Assembly (NCBI RefSeq): GCF_027942865.1
Contig: NC_134520.1
Coordinates: 1,982,501-2,046,500, forward strand
Source of the DNA: Odontesthes bonariensis
Taxonomy: Eukaryota > Chordata > Actinopteri > Atheriniformes > Atherinopsidae
Direction: 5' to 3'
DNA: 64,000 nucleotides
Shown: positions 25,901 through 35,066 of the stretch, piece after piece
Layout: every line of letters begins with the position of its first letter
Position numbering within the stretch: the stretch's first letter is position 1
The notes under the pieces: model-generated
The model's database searches: none
Seen by the model: the letters and a program-made list of their open reading frames with translations, nothing else
What the model was told of the DNA's origin: nothing
Made by a program: the position numbers and the translations under genes

Positions 25901-28900
25901 TCTCAATGTGAGCCCAGGGTGGACAGGTGTCTGCACCTTCGCCATGAAGCCAGTATATAAGTTTATTAATGTTACAGGCCCAAATGTAGTGGCGAAAATT
26001 TGGCATTGCTAGTCCTCCTTCGGGTTTAGAAAGTTGAACAATGTTTTTTTTAATACGGGCTGGTTTATTTTGCCAAATAAAGTGTTAAGTTGCTGGTCGA
26101 GATTAACAAAAAAGGATTTATTAAGACAAATTGGAATGTGTTGAAAAAGATACAGAAATTTGGGAAGAATGACCATCTTAATGAGATTAACTCGGCCTGC
26201 AAGGGACAGGGGGAGGGCAGCCCATTTGGACAAGTCTGACTTGCATTTATCTAATAGCGGCTGAAAGTTCTTCTGAAAGAGTTCCCTGAAGGAGTTGGTA
26301 ATAAACACCCCCAGATATTTAAATCCCTCTTCAGCTATTTTGAAAGAAAAAACAGATTGTGGGATAGATCTCGCCAAATTGTTAACAAAAAATAGCTCAC
26401 TTTTCTGAATGTTCAATTTATACCCTGATAAGTGTCTGAATTGATCCAGAGTTGACAAAATTGAGGGGAGGGAGGATGTAGGGTTTGAAACAAATAAGAG
26501 AAGGTCATCAGCATATAAGGAGAGTTTGTGAACTAGACCAAAACGAGAAATGCCTTCAAACTCGTTCTGGTGTCTAAGCCAAATGGCTAGTGGCTCGATG
26601 GCTATATTGAACTGCAAAGGTGAAAGTGGACAGCCCTGCCGGGTCCCACGTTTGAGAGGGAAGTAAGTTGAGTGGACGCCATTAATATTTACAGAAGCAG
26701 AGGAGGTGGCATACAGAAGTTTAACCCAAGAAATAAAGTTAGAATCAAAGCCAAATTTCTCTAAAATGAGAAATAGAAATCCCCACTCCACCAGATCGAA
26801 AGCTTTCTCTGCATCAAGCGCCACTACAATTTCAGGAGTGTTTGATGCGGATGAGAATATGATGTTCAACAGCCTTCTGGTGTTAAAGAATGGATGTCTC
26901 CCCAATGTGAAGCCTGTTTGGTCTGATGAGATTATTGATGACATCACACCTTGGAGGCGGAGGGCGAGAACCTTTGCCAGAATCTTATAATCTAGGTTTA
27001 AAAGTGAAATAGGTCTATAGTTTCCACAGGAGTTAGGATCCCTATCTTTCTTCAGAAGCAGTGAAATAGACGCCTCATACAAGGTCATTGGCAACCTGCC
27101 TTTAATAAAGGAGTCATTGAACATTCTCACAAGGATGGGGGCTAGTAACATCGAGTATGCCTTAAAGAACTCTGCTGTAAAACCGTCAGGACCAGGAGAT
27201 TTCCCATTTTGCATGTAATTGATTGCTGCATGCACTTCCAACAAAGAAATGTGTGGTATAGAAATCTGAAAAAGATTTATTGATAATTGCTGGGTCAGGT
27301 AGCTTGATTTGGGAGATCAGTCTAGAAGCACTAGCTGCACGGGCCTGTTGTGCCAAGAGTCTCCCTGCCTTATCTCCCTGTTCAAAAAAGGTTTGATTTG
27401 ACTGTCGCAGCTGTCTCTCCACCACACGTGTCAGTAACAGGTCATGTTCCGAATGTAGCAGTAACCGTTTCTTATAGAGGGTTGGGGATGGAGAGGTGGA
27501 GTAGGTCCCCTCGACCTTTAGAAGTTCCTCTGCAATTTCCGCCAGCCTGACCCGTTCAGTCCTTCTCATTTGGGAAATATAAGATATCACCTGTCCACGG
27601 ATAGTGGCTTTAAGCGCTTCCCACAGAATGCTACTGCTGACATCAGGGGTGTCATTGAACTCTATGTAAGAACGAATTTGAATTGCAACGAAATCTTTAA
27701 ACTTGTTATCTGACAGCAAGTGCGAACTGAACCTCCATCGTGAACGTGGAGTTGTATCCCGTGGAAAACTAATGTCAACTGTGGTAGGAGCATGGTCAGA
27801 GGTAGTTATTGGGTGATACTCACATGCATTCACGCAGTCAAGGAGATTGTTATCAAGCAGAAAGAAATCAATTCGGGAGAATGTGTGGTGTACATGGGAA
27901 AAAAAAGAAAAAGCTCTACCATGGGGGTTTTTAAACCTCCAGGGATCAAAGATTCCCAATTGTGATGCATACGTTTTTACTATGTTCGCTGATTTGGTTT
28001 GTGTAGGGGAAGATCTGTCAAGAGTCACATCCTGCACCAGATTGAAGTCAATAATATGATACACTATGATAATGCGGTGACTGTCAGCATTTGGAATTTT
28101 TGCAAAGAGCCTCATAAAAAATTGGTCATCGTCCCAGGTCGGCGCATAAACTGAAACTAAGACCACTGGTATATTCTGAAGCGTGCCCGAGACCATGACA
28201 TAGCGGCCGTCAGTATCTACAATTACATTTGTTGGCTCAAACAGGACCTTTTTATGAATAATAATGGCTGCCTCTGTTCATTTTCTGTTTGATTACAGCG
28301 TTTTTCATGTCATCCTGGGGAGTCTCTGATCATTCTTTTTTCTAAGTATAATTTTGGGCTTTACACTGATGCTAATGGCCTCTGTTGGCCCTGACGTTGG
28401 ACTAGGCTGTGACATTTGTACTACCTTTGTGATGTTTTGAATGTTAGGTTTTGGTCTAATAGCTAATATTGCACATAAACACTCCAGTCAGTTCACAGTG
28501 ACCTCTGAAGAGTGCCAACGCTCTTCTCTCTACAACACCTCATCTTTCTAAATGTCTGTCAGCTGATTTACAAAAAAAAATGTTATTACTATTTTGTTAT
28601 CTATCTATAACATGTAGCCTATCTTGGATTGTAATTGATACTGCAGCAATATCATGTCCCTTTATAGATTAAGGAAGTATTGAATTGAATTAAAGAAGGA
28701 ACATTTGCAACACACAGTCTCGCAGTACGACTTGAATTAAGGAGTAAAGCTTCTCAGATTCCATTTACTGTGTAAAACGGGAATGAACATTAATCAAAAA
28801 TTTGTAATTGTATGCAAATGAAAATGAAAAAAAAACCTACATTCTTGTGTACAAAGAAAATAGTGCTTTAGTTGTGTTTACATGCTACAGATGAAGGTGA

Positions 28901-31900
28901 TTAGCACTTCACCCTAACTGATATTAGATGATTTGTGTGTTCACCTAATTCACTGTAACTCTGACACAAAGTTCACAGAAAAGAGTGTGTCTTATTTTGG
29001 ATTGTAGTTGACAGATATAAAGTATTGATGATTTAACAGCGGTAGGAATCTAATAGACAGTTTACAAATAGATGTATTTTTTTTTCCAACTTAGGTAAGA
29101 CTAATATGGAAATATGGAGTATATTTCTCTGTATCGTGGACATACTCTTTTAAATGTTTGGAATGTCTATTTCTGAAAACATCTTACGGGACTGTAATGA
29201 ATTGCAGGAACGTGTATAAGGACTACAAATGCCTGGAGCTGGCCTGTAACACTCAGGAGGAGTTGGACAGCTGGAAGGGATCTTTGCTGCGGGCCGGAGT
29301 ATACCCAGAGAGAGTCGCCGTTAGTACTTTAACCCCTAATTCAACCTAATTAAATCTAAGCCTGACCTTAGCTGCACGGTTTGGGGGGGGGGCGGGGGCG
29401 TGCACCTGCCTGCACCTGCCTGCAACGTACCTTTTGTGTCACATGAACTCGTTGCCTTTGCTAACCTCAAACTCTGGCCGCAACCTCGTACCCCTCTCTC
29501 TCCATGTTCCCCCTTCTTTCCCCTGCCAAAGCGAAAAAGCAAGTCCCCCACCCCTTCCATCCCTCTCTGTCGTTGGCTCTTTAGCCCGCATTCTTGGCCC
29601 ATGATGTCACTGCAATGTGTGTGTGTGTTATAGTCTGTTTCTAATCAGAAGTTCCCCGTCCCTCACCCACTCCCCCTTTTCTTTCTTCTGCCCACTTCTC
29701 CTTGCCTCCCTCTTCTGTGTTCCCTCCATTCTGCTTCTCTTGTCCTTCTCCCATCAAATGTATTTCTTCCCATCATCAGCAGTATAGATGACACGATGAG
29801 GCAACACACACAAGCTTCACAGGCTTTCTGGCTGCGTTATTTCCCACCAACATCACTTAGTGAAGATGTACACCCCTTCTGTGTTGCATGTGTTGTATGT
29901 ACTTTATGTCCCAGCTCTCCTGTATGTCACATAGGTTGATGGGCAGGGAAATGGACCTGAAAACTTCACAGATCCCCAGCTGGAGCGTCAAGTGGAGATC
30001 ATTCGTAATCTGGTTGACTCCTACATGAGCATCATCTACAAGACCATCAGGGATTTAATGCCAAAGACCATCATGCACCTCATGATCAACAATGTAAGCT
30101 ATGTACACCACACTGTTGAGTAACACTCCTTTTTTTTTTTTTTTTGTTTATTCAATTTTTGTCTTTTGCCAACTAAAAAGCCCCCCCCCGAGGGTTCAGC
30201 ATTAGCTGCTCTTGTTCCCTCTCTGTTTCTGAAGCTCTTTGGAGTAACTTTGTTTGACAGCCATCTCTCTCGTAGTCTGTATTCCTTTGTCAAACACGCG
30301 TGCATTCAGAATTTGAAAACAATTAGATCCAAGGAAATTTAAACAAAACCCCCAGAAAGACGCAACTTTTTAACAATTTAGTCAGCATACTGAACGTGTG
30401 TTAAAATTCACTTTTGTCTCCAGTTAAACTTGTCACAGCAGTATGAAACCCCTCTGTAGGTGAAGGAGTTCATTAGCTCGGAGCTCTTGGCAGAGCTCTA
30501 CGCTCTGGGGGAATGCTCAGCGCTGATGGATGAGTCACCGGAGCAGCAGCAGCACCGGGAGGAAGTGCTCCGCAAACACGCTGCCCTGAAGGAGGCGCTC
30601 GCTGTCATTGGAGACATCTCCTCCTCCACCTGCACCACTCCTCTTCCTCCACCTGTGGACTCCTCCTGGATACAGCCTTCAAGGTGCAGCACACAGCTTC
30701 GCAAACAAGCAGGCGTGCAGTGATTGAATGTGCGATGGCGAGGGCCGTCACTTAACCGTCTCCTCTCTTCCCAGCTCAAGTTTCCCTAAAAACTCAGTGG
30801 CTGGTGGCAAACCAGTGATTCGTGGCCATGCTCCACCTGTTCCTCGGGTGCCTCACACTGGACCCAGAGCTTCCCCTGACAGCTTTCAGCAGCTAACTAG
30901 TCAACACAACCGCGCAGAGACCAATGTGCCAAGGTGACCCAGAAACCCCAGAAATTAGGCCCTGAAACGTGGCCTCTGCTCGTCATTGTGACCTCCTGGT
31001 TCTGGCATTCAGCTATACAGTCTCACCAATGCACGATCGCCCGTTCCTCTGCAGAGGCACGAAGTAGAGGGAGCTGATATTTGAGCTGGGTGGGGGTCTG
31101 CTGGAAAAATGTGTTTCTCATATTCCCCTTCCCACCAGCCTCAGTAGACAGGAGTTCTCTCTGTGCAGCTTTCTACTGGAGCCAGAAACAACAGTCTGAG
31201 ACTTTTGTCAAGTTTTCATCTTTACATTAACCCCCCCTCATTCTTTTTTTTCTCCAAGCATGCATTTGTTTTATTGCCTTTCTCAGTTTCCCTCACGCAG
31301 TAACGGTTATTTTTCCTTTTTCCCCATGTGCCTTTTTCTTCACTTCTCCTTTCACTGGTTCCTCCCCTGCTTTTGGCCTGTCTCTCATTTTTCTCACTGC
31401 CTCATTTCCTCTGTGCTCTCCAATGGTTTCTTAGGTTCTTTCCCGCATTCACTTTTTCTTTTTGTTTTTTTCTATCCAACCTTGTGCTTCTCTACCTTTC
31501 CTATCACTATAGCTATAGATGATGCTACCCCTAGAAGTCCGGCTGTATGGCAATTTGTCTTGTGTAACAACATATGTGTCATTATGGGCAAATGGAACAA
31601 TAGATCTGTTCATGGAAATTGTACAAGGAACAAATGTAAACTCTTGCACTGCTACATGTGGATCAGATCTTTGTTAAATCCCAATAATCTTGTTCTCGTG
31701 GGGTTTTTTTTGGTCACATTTGAAGGTTTTTCTGTCTCTCTTTAGGGGTCCTGGGGTAATCAGTTAGTTTGTCAGTGGGCAGTATTTTTAAAACCCTGGC
31801 TTCATTTGAATGCTTTAATACTTTATTTAGAAAAAAACCCATCTGGAAACGTAACTTTCAAGCTTCACTTATTGATTAGGATGAGGGATCTGAGCATCTC

Positions 31901-32122
31901 ATGTTGGGTTTCCCTTTAAAAGTAGAAGGCAGCACCTTCTGATTGAAGGTACCAATTAAATGTTTTTCTTCCTTTGTATGTGGAATAAAAGATCTGGCAG
32001 AGATGGATTTATTCCAGGCTTTCTAGTGATAAGCTTTCTATCAGATTGAAGCATTCTGTAATGATCTGTGATGTGATCTTCTCTCCAGGCGTCAACCCCC
32101 TGCAATCCCAAGTGTGAAATGA
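4115..32122 (+). CDS. dnm3: dynamin 3, large membrane-fission GTPase
   Basis: Twenty coding exons: 4115-4275, 12828-12901, 13654-13803, 13909-14112, 14365-14463, 15317-15477, 15555-15697, 15786-15921, 16057-16124, 16210-16348, 16446-16532, 16636-16706, 16809-16869, 18234-18347, 23043-23152, 29208-29319, 29935-30093, 30460-30683, 30775-30933, 32089-32122. They sum to 2,466 nt (821 aa) with every phase matching. The GTPase domain has P-loop GGQSAGKSS (38-46), T65, DLPG (136-139) and TKLD (205-208). The middle/stalk region follows. The PH domain starts near 519 ([15 protein letters not shown]), the GTPase effector domain spans about 640-745, and a short proline-rich tail ends ...[11 protein letters not shown]. 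Dynamins self-assemble on necks of clathrin-coated and synaptic vesicles and cut them using GTP. Assignment to DNM3 rather than DNM1/2 rests on synteny (mettl13, pigc) and the antisense mir-199a/214 pair. One exon-10 variant was seen; alternative exons may be missed. Confidence 0.95.
4276..5321 (+). other. dnm3 intron 1, 5' part
   Basis: Unique-looking intron sequence between exon 1 and the palindrome. It has a poly-T run near 4619-4638. Nothing else is recognisable. Confidence 0.6.
5340..5910 (+). repeat. tandem repeat of ~143 bp inside left arm
   Basis: The block AAATGGGCTAGGTTAGCTGG begins at 5481 and 5624, with a diverged copy at 5771 (spacing 143 and 147 bp). A more diverged copy near 5345 starts GGTCAGCCTAGCTGG. 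Each unit continues with a TTACCACTTGAAACCTGTT block and a GCCAGACAT block. The array is mirrored at about 12146-12716 in the right arm. Confidence 0.8.
6049..6166. repeat. nested 118-bp hairpin, left-arm copy
   Basis: The ends CTGAATCTCAGATGG and CCATTTGAGATTCAG are inverted copies. Inside them are inverted GCACTTGTGCAC and TTTTAGTGCGTA blocks. It may be a small MITE that inserted before the arms were duplicated. Confidence 0.75.
7382..10581 (-). mobile_element. full-length L2-type LINE inserted in the palindrome
   Basis: A 3.2-kb non-LTR retrotransposon on the minus strand. Its 3' tail is an ATTCA repeat (7382-7400) followed by a short 3' end. Its 5' leader, near 10500-10581, contains the GCTGCTGAGGGTGGCAGC block that I associate with fish L2 5' ends. 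It is flanked by ATAT at 7378-7381 and 10582-10585, a probable 4-bp target duplication. A 5'-truncated near-identical copy is at 60292-60619. The element appears complete and uninterrupted. Confidence 0.88.
7455..10388 (-). CDS. L2 LINE polyprotein: AP endonuclease + reverse transcriptase
   Basis: One uninterrupted frame of about 977 aa from the ATG at 10388; the frame is also open further upstream but only from a TTG. The N-terminal part has a basic stretch [18 protein letters not shown]. The endonuclease domain follows, with CFTETWL, GDFNHA and the SDHNLVF motif. The reverse transcriptase has [31 protein letters not shown], the catalytic FFDFSSAFN aspartate, [13 protein letters not shown] and YSDD in place of the more usual YADD. 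The enzyme would nick target DNA and copy the element RNA in place. No stops or frameshifts are present, so the copy could be recently active. It is not a host gene, although it sits in a dnm3 intron in antisense orientation. Confidence 0.9.
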   Translation of the reverse strand: MMHHHSNKVVYNREQLINIGKAEIIRQLKPEIPLEFKRRRRGCRAGAKRRERKKKFKPSLPSCIMGNVRSLANKLDELLALIRTQQEYRECSIMCFTETWLQDHIPDSSVSLPGFLTVRADRDLKSSRKRKGGGLAVLVNNRWCHPGHVTVKSRLCSPDIELLALSFRPYYLPREFTSVVLVAVYIPPSAVADTACDVISSVVAKIQTQHPNSFVAISGDFNHASLSATLPTFQQFVSCSTRENKTLDLFYTNVKDSYISKSRPPLGKSDHNLVFLCSAYKPLVQRLPVTKRTVRKWSQEAEEALQGCFDATDWISLCKPHGEDINAMTECVTDYINFCVDNTIPTRTVRCFPNNKPWITSELKELLNRKKRAFRERDRELLRSIQKQLKVKIRGSKEVYRKKLESKMQRNNIRDVWSGMKKITGLKQREDRMDGSLDRANELNTFFNRFSSGTSSPSSPPVPSQRDIPPSSDPQLSCNISTSTSVMDSSASTSLSSTKSGDAAFPLASPSHFSVSRSQVKRQLERLNRNKAAGPDGVSPRVLKACAEQLCGILQHLFNLSLTQEKVPLLWKTSCLVPVPKKTHPSDINDYRPVALTSHIMKVLERLLLTHLCKQTSTYQDPLQFAYRHGVGVEDAIIHLLQQTHCHLDKAGSTVRIMFFDFSSAFNTIQPDLLSLKLQKTQVEASTITWINDYLTNRPQFVRLKNCVSNQVISSTGAPQGTVLSPFLFTLYTSDFQYKSDSCHLQKYSDDSAVVGCIRDGQEAEYRELVDRFVAWCGNNHLILNVNKTKEMIVDFRRNRVRSNPVSIMGEEVEVVEEYKYLGVHVDNRLDWKHNSEAIYKKGQSRLYFLRKLRSFKVCNKMLQIFYKSVVESVISSCVICWGISIRTRDLKRLNNLIKKAGSVLGTTVEPLETIMQRRILHKIKRIMDNPEHPLHETVIRKQSLFSQRLLQFGCKTDRYRKSFLPTAISIYNNSLI
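10582..12731 (-). repeat. right arm of the giant inverted repeat plus apex
   Basis: 10675-12731 mirrors the left arm. 10582-10610 is the displaced innermost piece of the left arm; it pairs with 10650-10678 across a 39-bp loop (10611-10649). The L2 therefore split the left arm close to the apex. Confidence 0.88.
11890..12007. repeat. nested 118-bp hairpin, right-arm copy
   Basis: Exact-length mirror of 6049-6166 (the sum of coordinates is 18056 at both ends), with a single A/G difference visible in the ACTATG/ACTGTG block. Confidence 0.75.
13071..13556 (-). mobile_element. 5'-truncated LINE 3' end in dnm3 intron 2
   Basis: The minus-strand frame at 13281-13544 encodes the C-terminal end typical of fish L2/CR1-like elements ([17 protein letters not shown] and [19 protein letters not shown]). 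It is followed by a noncoding 3' end and an ATCAA/TTTGA repeat tail at 13071-13093. It belongs to a different family from the L2 at 7382-10581. The remainder of the element is missing. Confidence 0.75.
14802..14822 (+). repeat. (TG)n microsatellite in dnm3 intron 5
   Basis: Uninterrupted TG dinucleotides. The rest of intron 5 (14464-15316) shows nothing I can name. Confidence 0.9.
16870..18233 (+). other. dnm3 intron 13
   Basis: 1.36-kb intron with a short (AT)n run near 17034-17050 and poly-A/poly-T runs near 17761 and 18079. No gene or element is recognised. Confidence 0.6.
18655..18740 (-). ncRNA. mir214: mir-214 precursor (antisense to dnm3)
   Basis: The minus strand of 18667-18687 is the mature miR-214-3p sequence (starts ACAGCAGGCACAG). 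18705-18726 is the complement of the miR-214-5p arm (starts TGCCTGTCTACAC). The two arms pair around a 17-nt loop in the correct 5p-3p order on the minus strand. Precursor ends are estimated. In vertebrates this microRNA is made from the Dnm3os antisense transcript with miR-199a and acts in skeletal and mesenchymal development. Location inside a dynamin-3 intron on the opposite strand matches exactly. Confidence 0.96.
19879..19925 (+). repeat. (CA)n microsatellite in dnm3 intron 14
   Basis: About 23 CA units between the two microRNA genes, so it would lie inside the inferred antisense transcript. A run of about 18 C residues follows at 20260-20277. Confidence 0.95.
21266..21352 (-). ncRNA. 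mir199a: mir-199a precursor (antisense to dnm3)
   Basis: The minus strand of 21318-21340 is miR-199a-5p (starts CCCAGTGTTCAGACTACC) and that of 21280-21301 is miR-199-3p (starts ACAGTAGTCTGCACATTGG). They are separated by a 16-nt loop. It lies about 2.6 kb upstream of mir-214 in the direction of minus-strand transcription, the same order as the mammalian cluster. The copy number suffix is not assignable from this window. Confidence 0.96.
21353..23042 (+). other. dnm3 intron 14, 3' part
   Basis: Pyrimidine-rich and purine-rich stretches that open several long but low-complexity frames. Nothing coding is recognised. The antisense promoter for the microRNA host should lie here or further downstream. 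Confidence 0.5.
23153..24789 (+). other. dnm3 intron 15, 5' part
   Basis: Intron sequence between exon 15 and the L1-like element. The open frames are purine-rich shadows. Nothing is recognised. Confidence 0.5.
24790..28266 (-). mobile_element. frameshifted, 5'-truncated L1-like LINE in dnm3 intron 15
   Basis: The minus strand keeps most of an L1-type second ORF, broken over four frames: 28196-27186, 27244-26009, 26006-25257 and 25321-24881, with a further shifted end to about 24799. The first piece is the endonuclease end ([14 protein letters not shown], then [13 protein letters not shown]). The second is the reverse transcriptase ([60 protein letters not shown]). The last piece has the C-terminal zinc-like [18 protein letters not shown]. 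The endonuclease start is missing because the element stops near 28266. No poly(A) tail or target duplication was found. It is inactive. Confidence 0.88.
28267..29207 (+). other. dnm3 intron 15, 3' part
   Basis: AT-rich intron sequence between the L1-like element and exon 16. Nothing is recognised. Confidence 0.55.
29320..29934 (+). other. dnm3 intron 16
   Basis: 615 bp, C/T-rich with a G-run near 29383 and short TG repeats. No element is recognised. Confidence 0.6.
30934..32088 (+). other. dnm3 last intron
   Basis: 1.15-kb T-rich intron. The donor GTGACC reads as an in-frame TGA directly after the arginine codon, so retention of this intron would give an ending of ...NVPR. No further exon is obvious within it. 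Confidence 0.6.
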
Positions 32123-32388
32123 GTCTTTTCATCTGAGTGCTCCTCTATCCATCTGCCCCTGTGGTCCCCTCAGCTCCAGCTGACCACTACCCAGAGACAC
32201 CCATCACCTGCATGATGTGTAATCCAGCTGAGGCACTTTCTTGGGCTTCTCTCTCGTCTCCTCTGGGAGCTGCTGTCTGCTAAATTCACTCTGTGCAGAG
32301 CCTGTTTTGTACATAATATGACTGGCCGTAAATGCTGGAATTTGAGCAACTGTCTGCCGATTCCTTTCAGGAGGAATTATTTTGTATA

Positions 32389-32456
32389 AATAAAAATCCT
32401 ACTTTTGAATGGTTCTTTTGAACACACATGCACTGTTTTTACTGTTTGTGAATAAA
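32389..32456 (+). terminator. dnm3 poly(A) signals
   Basis: AATAAA at 32389-32394 and again at 32451-32456, about 270 and 330 bp after the TGA. Both fit the end of a short 3' UTR. Confidence 0.65.
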
Positions 32457-32739
32457 CTAGTGTTCTATTTTTCAAGGCGTCCTGATTTCTCAATATTCCG
32501 GGACACCAGAGGAAACACTTTTTCGCCTGAAGCATCAATCCCAGTCACTATTGGAGTTTGAACATTATTTCAGAATGACATCTGATGCTCTCCATTTTAC
32601 TGTGTGAAAAATACATACTTACAAATATTAATGGGAGTGATGAGACCGAGGGGAAAATGACATGGTAGCAGACATAGATATGTATAGAATGGCTTTACAT
32701 ATCTATGGTAGCAGAAATGATTGAACCCCTGACAGTTCG

Positions 32740-32896
32740 TGACGTGGAATTATCGCGACACGCTCTCGCCTGTGGTTCTGCGCGGCACTGAGGAGGCTCC
32801 GCGGCCGCAGACGGCTCGACTGAACCTTTGTGTTAAAGCCGGGCTTTTTTTTTTTCTCTCTCTCTCTCTCCCCCCCTCCTCAGCTCGGTTCAAACC
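32740..32896 (+). promoter_or_regulatory. CpG-rich segment upstream of candidate small gene
   Basis: A short CpG-rich block (GCGCGGCACTGAGG, CCGCGGCCGCAGACGG) is followed by a long T/CT tract ending CAG at about 32882. The tract looks like a 3' splice site before the ATG at 32897. Function is inferred only. Confidence 0.35.
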
Positions 32897-33471
32897 ATGG
32901 CGCCAGTGCTGCAGTCAATACTAGCGGCAAATCCCGCAGCTACAACCAAGAGGAGAATAGAGTTGAAGGTATGACACCTAGCGACCACTGCGCATTGGTG
33001 CCAGCTTGGCTGCATTCGTTGCTCCCCGGTATCTTTACACAAGTTGGCGGTAATGTGGCTGCTTACGGTGTGTCAAGTGGTAGAAGAAGCGAATGTTGTT
33101 TAGCGAGGTGCGGCGACTTAATGGTACACTGAAAACCAGACTGAAGACCGTGACCTCGTGTTGTTGATATTTAAATTATTTAGACAAAAGTTAAAAAGGT
33201 AAACGGGAACTGTGGTTACGCTCTTCGTTGAGTGCGAACCAAAGGGAAGAGTTCAATTTAGAGTCCAGTAGCACAGAAAACAACTACGGCAAGCAGCCGC
33301 CATACTTCTCTATGTGGTTAAAATGATTTAATCAACGTAACAGCTGTTTTTTAGCTGTCTGACACATTGTGACGTCACCGACTGGAGTTTGGGTGCTGGT
33401 GGTTACAGATTCCACCGTGTCTAGATGCGCAGTACTACATCAGCACAGAGAAGCACGCGGGTCATAAATAA
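32897..33471 (+). CDS. candidate tiny two-exon gene, unrecognised
   Basis: Exon 1 (32897-32968) starts with ATG in a good context (AACCATGG) and encodes MAPVLQSILAANPAATTKRR plus IELK before a GTATGA donor. Exon 2 (33409-33471) would follow the acceptor GGTTACAG in phase and encode IPPCLDAQYYISTEKHAGHK then TAA. AATAAA overlaps the stop (33467) and recurs at 33474. The total would be 44 aa. I do not recognise the product. Exon 1 is the better half; exon 2 is short enough to be chance, and the true gene could use other exons across the pigc region. It is convergent with pigc. Confidence 0.25.
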
Positions 33472-33479
33472 AAAATAAA

Positions 33480-34074
33480 AAACTGCCATTGTCATCATAA
33501 ACCGTTAAAACGAATTACAAGTCAACAGTGAACTAATTTTCTCTGTACCATATGTTAACAGGTGGAATGATATATCTGGCCTGCATGTAAACAAATGATT
33601 TTTTTTTTTTTACTCACAGAACACAGAAATACTGTGTCTTACTTTTTAAATACCCCTTAGAAGTAACAGCCCTTTTTTTTTAATATTCATGCACACACAC
33701 AAACACCGGCGACCCATAAAACGCAGAACATCTCCCACAGACGATGAAAACATGATTGATATCAAAGTGGTGCATAGCAACAGAATAGGTCAGCCCTGCA
33801 GATTAGTTCATACCCTCTGTACAGAGTCAGAGGTCAGTGCTTACAGAATAGCAGCTTCAACATTAAAACCACCCTGATGCTTTTTCTGCATGAAAAGAAC
33901 AGTTTAAAAAAAAAAATAATAATTTTATGGCCATCCAAAATGTAAAGGTTTGTCATATAAGATGTATAGTGTGAACAAAACTGCACTCTCTTGGCAAAAT
34001 TAGTCACAAAAATCTCAGTTTCAAATGTCAGTTTGGTCAGGAGCTGCCTGATTTAGCTTAGTTTGCTCAGTTCA
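33480..34074. other. region after pigc stop codon
   Basis: AT-rich, with poly-T/poly-A runs at 33600, 33672 and 33907. It probably includes the pigc 3' UTR on the minus strand. No clear AATAAA was identified on that strand. Confidence 0.45.
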
Positions 34075-35057
34075 TTAGTGAAGGAACCGGCTAAGATCCT
34101 CATGAATCTCAGCCTCATCCCAGGGTCCATGGATGTTATCTTTGTGCCTCTGCAGCCAGACGAGCAGCAAGGGACAGAGTAATGTAACGCTCACCAAGGC
34201 CAGCGATAAGAGCACGGCTCCGCCCAGCGTCTGGGAGCCCAGGCCTCCTACACCTGCGATACATACTCCCACACACATCCCAGTAAACTGGTGAGGGGCA
34301 TTTTCCCTCATCCTCTGCAGCAGACAGGGCCACAGAGCAAACACCAGCAGGGCACAGCTGAGCATGGCGAAGGTGTGGAGCGCACCAGGCAACCTTGAGG
34401 CCAAGCACACGGAGGCAAACAGGGCTGCGTTTAAAGAGAGGCTGCCTGGAGGGGAGGGCTGGGAGTAGGGAAACGACAGCAGGTGGGCCAGCAGCATCAC
34501 AGCAGACATGGCGTACACTGTGTCTGTACTCACAGATTCTGTTAATGTCTTAAGAACTGGTGAGAAGCCAAAGGTGAAGGAAAGAAAAATAGCAGCGCTC
34601 TGTAAATCAGCAAGGCGCGTGCGGGGCTCACTACATGATTCAGTTTGAGATGTTAAAGCTTGGTGCAGTCCATAACCCAGCAGGACACAGAGAAGGCTGG
34701 TCCACAACAACGTCTCAGGAGTCAGCAGACCCTGTAAGAGAAGACGGCAGAGATAAGGGTTCATCACACATTTCATTCATTAAAGACACACTCTGCTGCA
34801 TGAAGACCGTAGATGTTCTATACTTGTACCTCCTCCATGTAGAGCCAGAAAGTGATAAAAATGGCCACACAAGACAGCTGCTGCCCCACAAAGCCTGCTT
34901 CTTTCACTACAGCCCAGTAGCGGTACTGCCGGATGCCCTCATTCCTTCGCAACTCCTCCAGGAACCGATGGTCCACGTAGTTATCAGGGAATGGCTGACG
35001 TTCCCACAGCACCTTCCGCCAGGGCACTGCCTGACCTGGGGCCCCGTCTGGCCCCAT
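34075..35057 (-). CDS. pigc: GPI-GlcNAc transferase subunit C
   Basis: Two coding exons on the minus strand: 35057-34830 and 34731-34075 (TAA). They join in phase 0 at WLYMEE / GLLTPETLL and give 294 aa, close to the 297 aa of human PIGC. PIGC is a multi-pass ER membrane subunit of the complex that adds GlcNAc to phosphatidylinositol, the first step of GPI-anchor synthesis. Diagnostic blocks are [18 protein letters not shown] near the N-terminus, [20 protein letters not shown] in the middle, ASRLPGALH and [19 protein letters not shown] at the C-terminus, with long hydrophobic segments between them. The start is the ATG at 35057 ([13 protein letters not shown]); the frame upstream of it is a TG-repeat intron end. 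A noncoding exon ends at 35801 (CCAGCCACG/GTAAGC) and joins an acceptor at 35067, just before the ATG. Confidence 0.95.
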
Positions 35058-35066
35058 AATCCTGAT

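Noticed and set aside
33741-33769. Possible exon beginning ACGATGAAAAC after CCCACAG
   Set aside because: The only phase compatible with the 32897 exon gives an immediate stop.
34136-34408. 90-codon minus-strand frame
   Set aside because: It overlaps pigc exon 2 in another frame; a shadow of the real gene.
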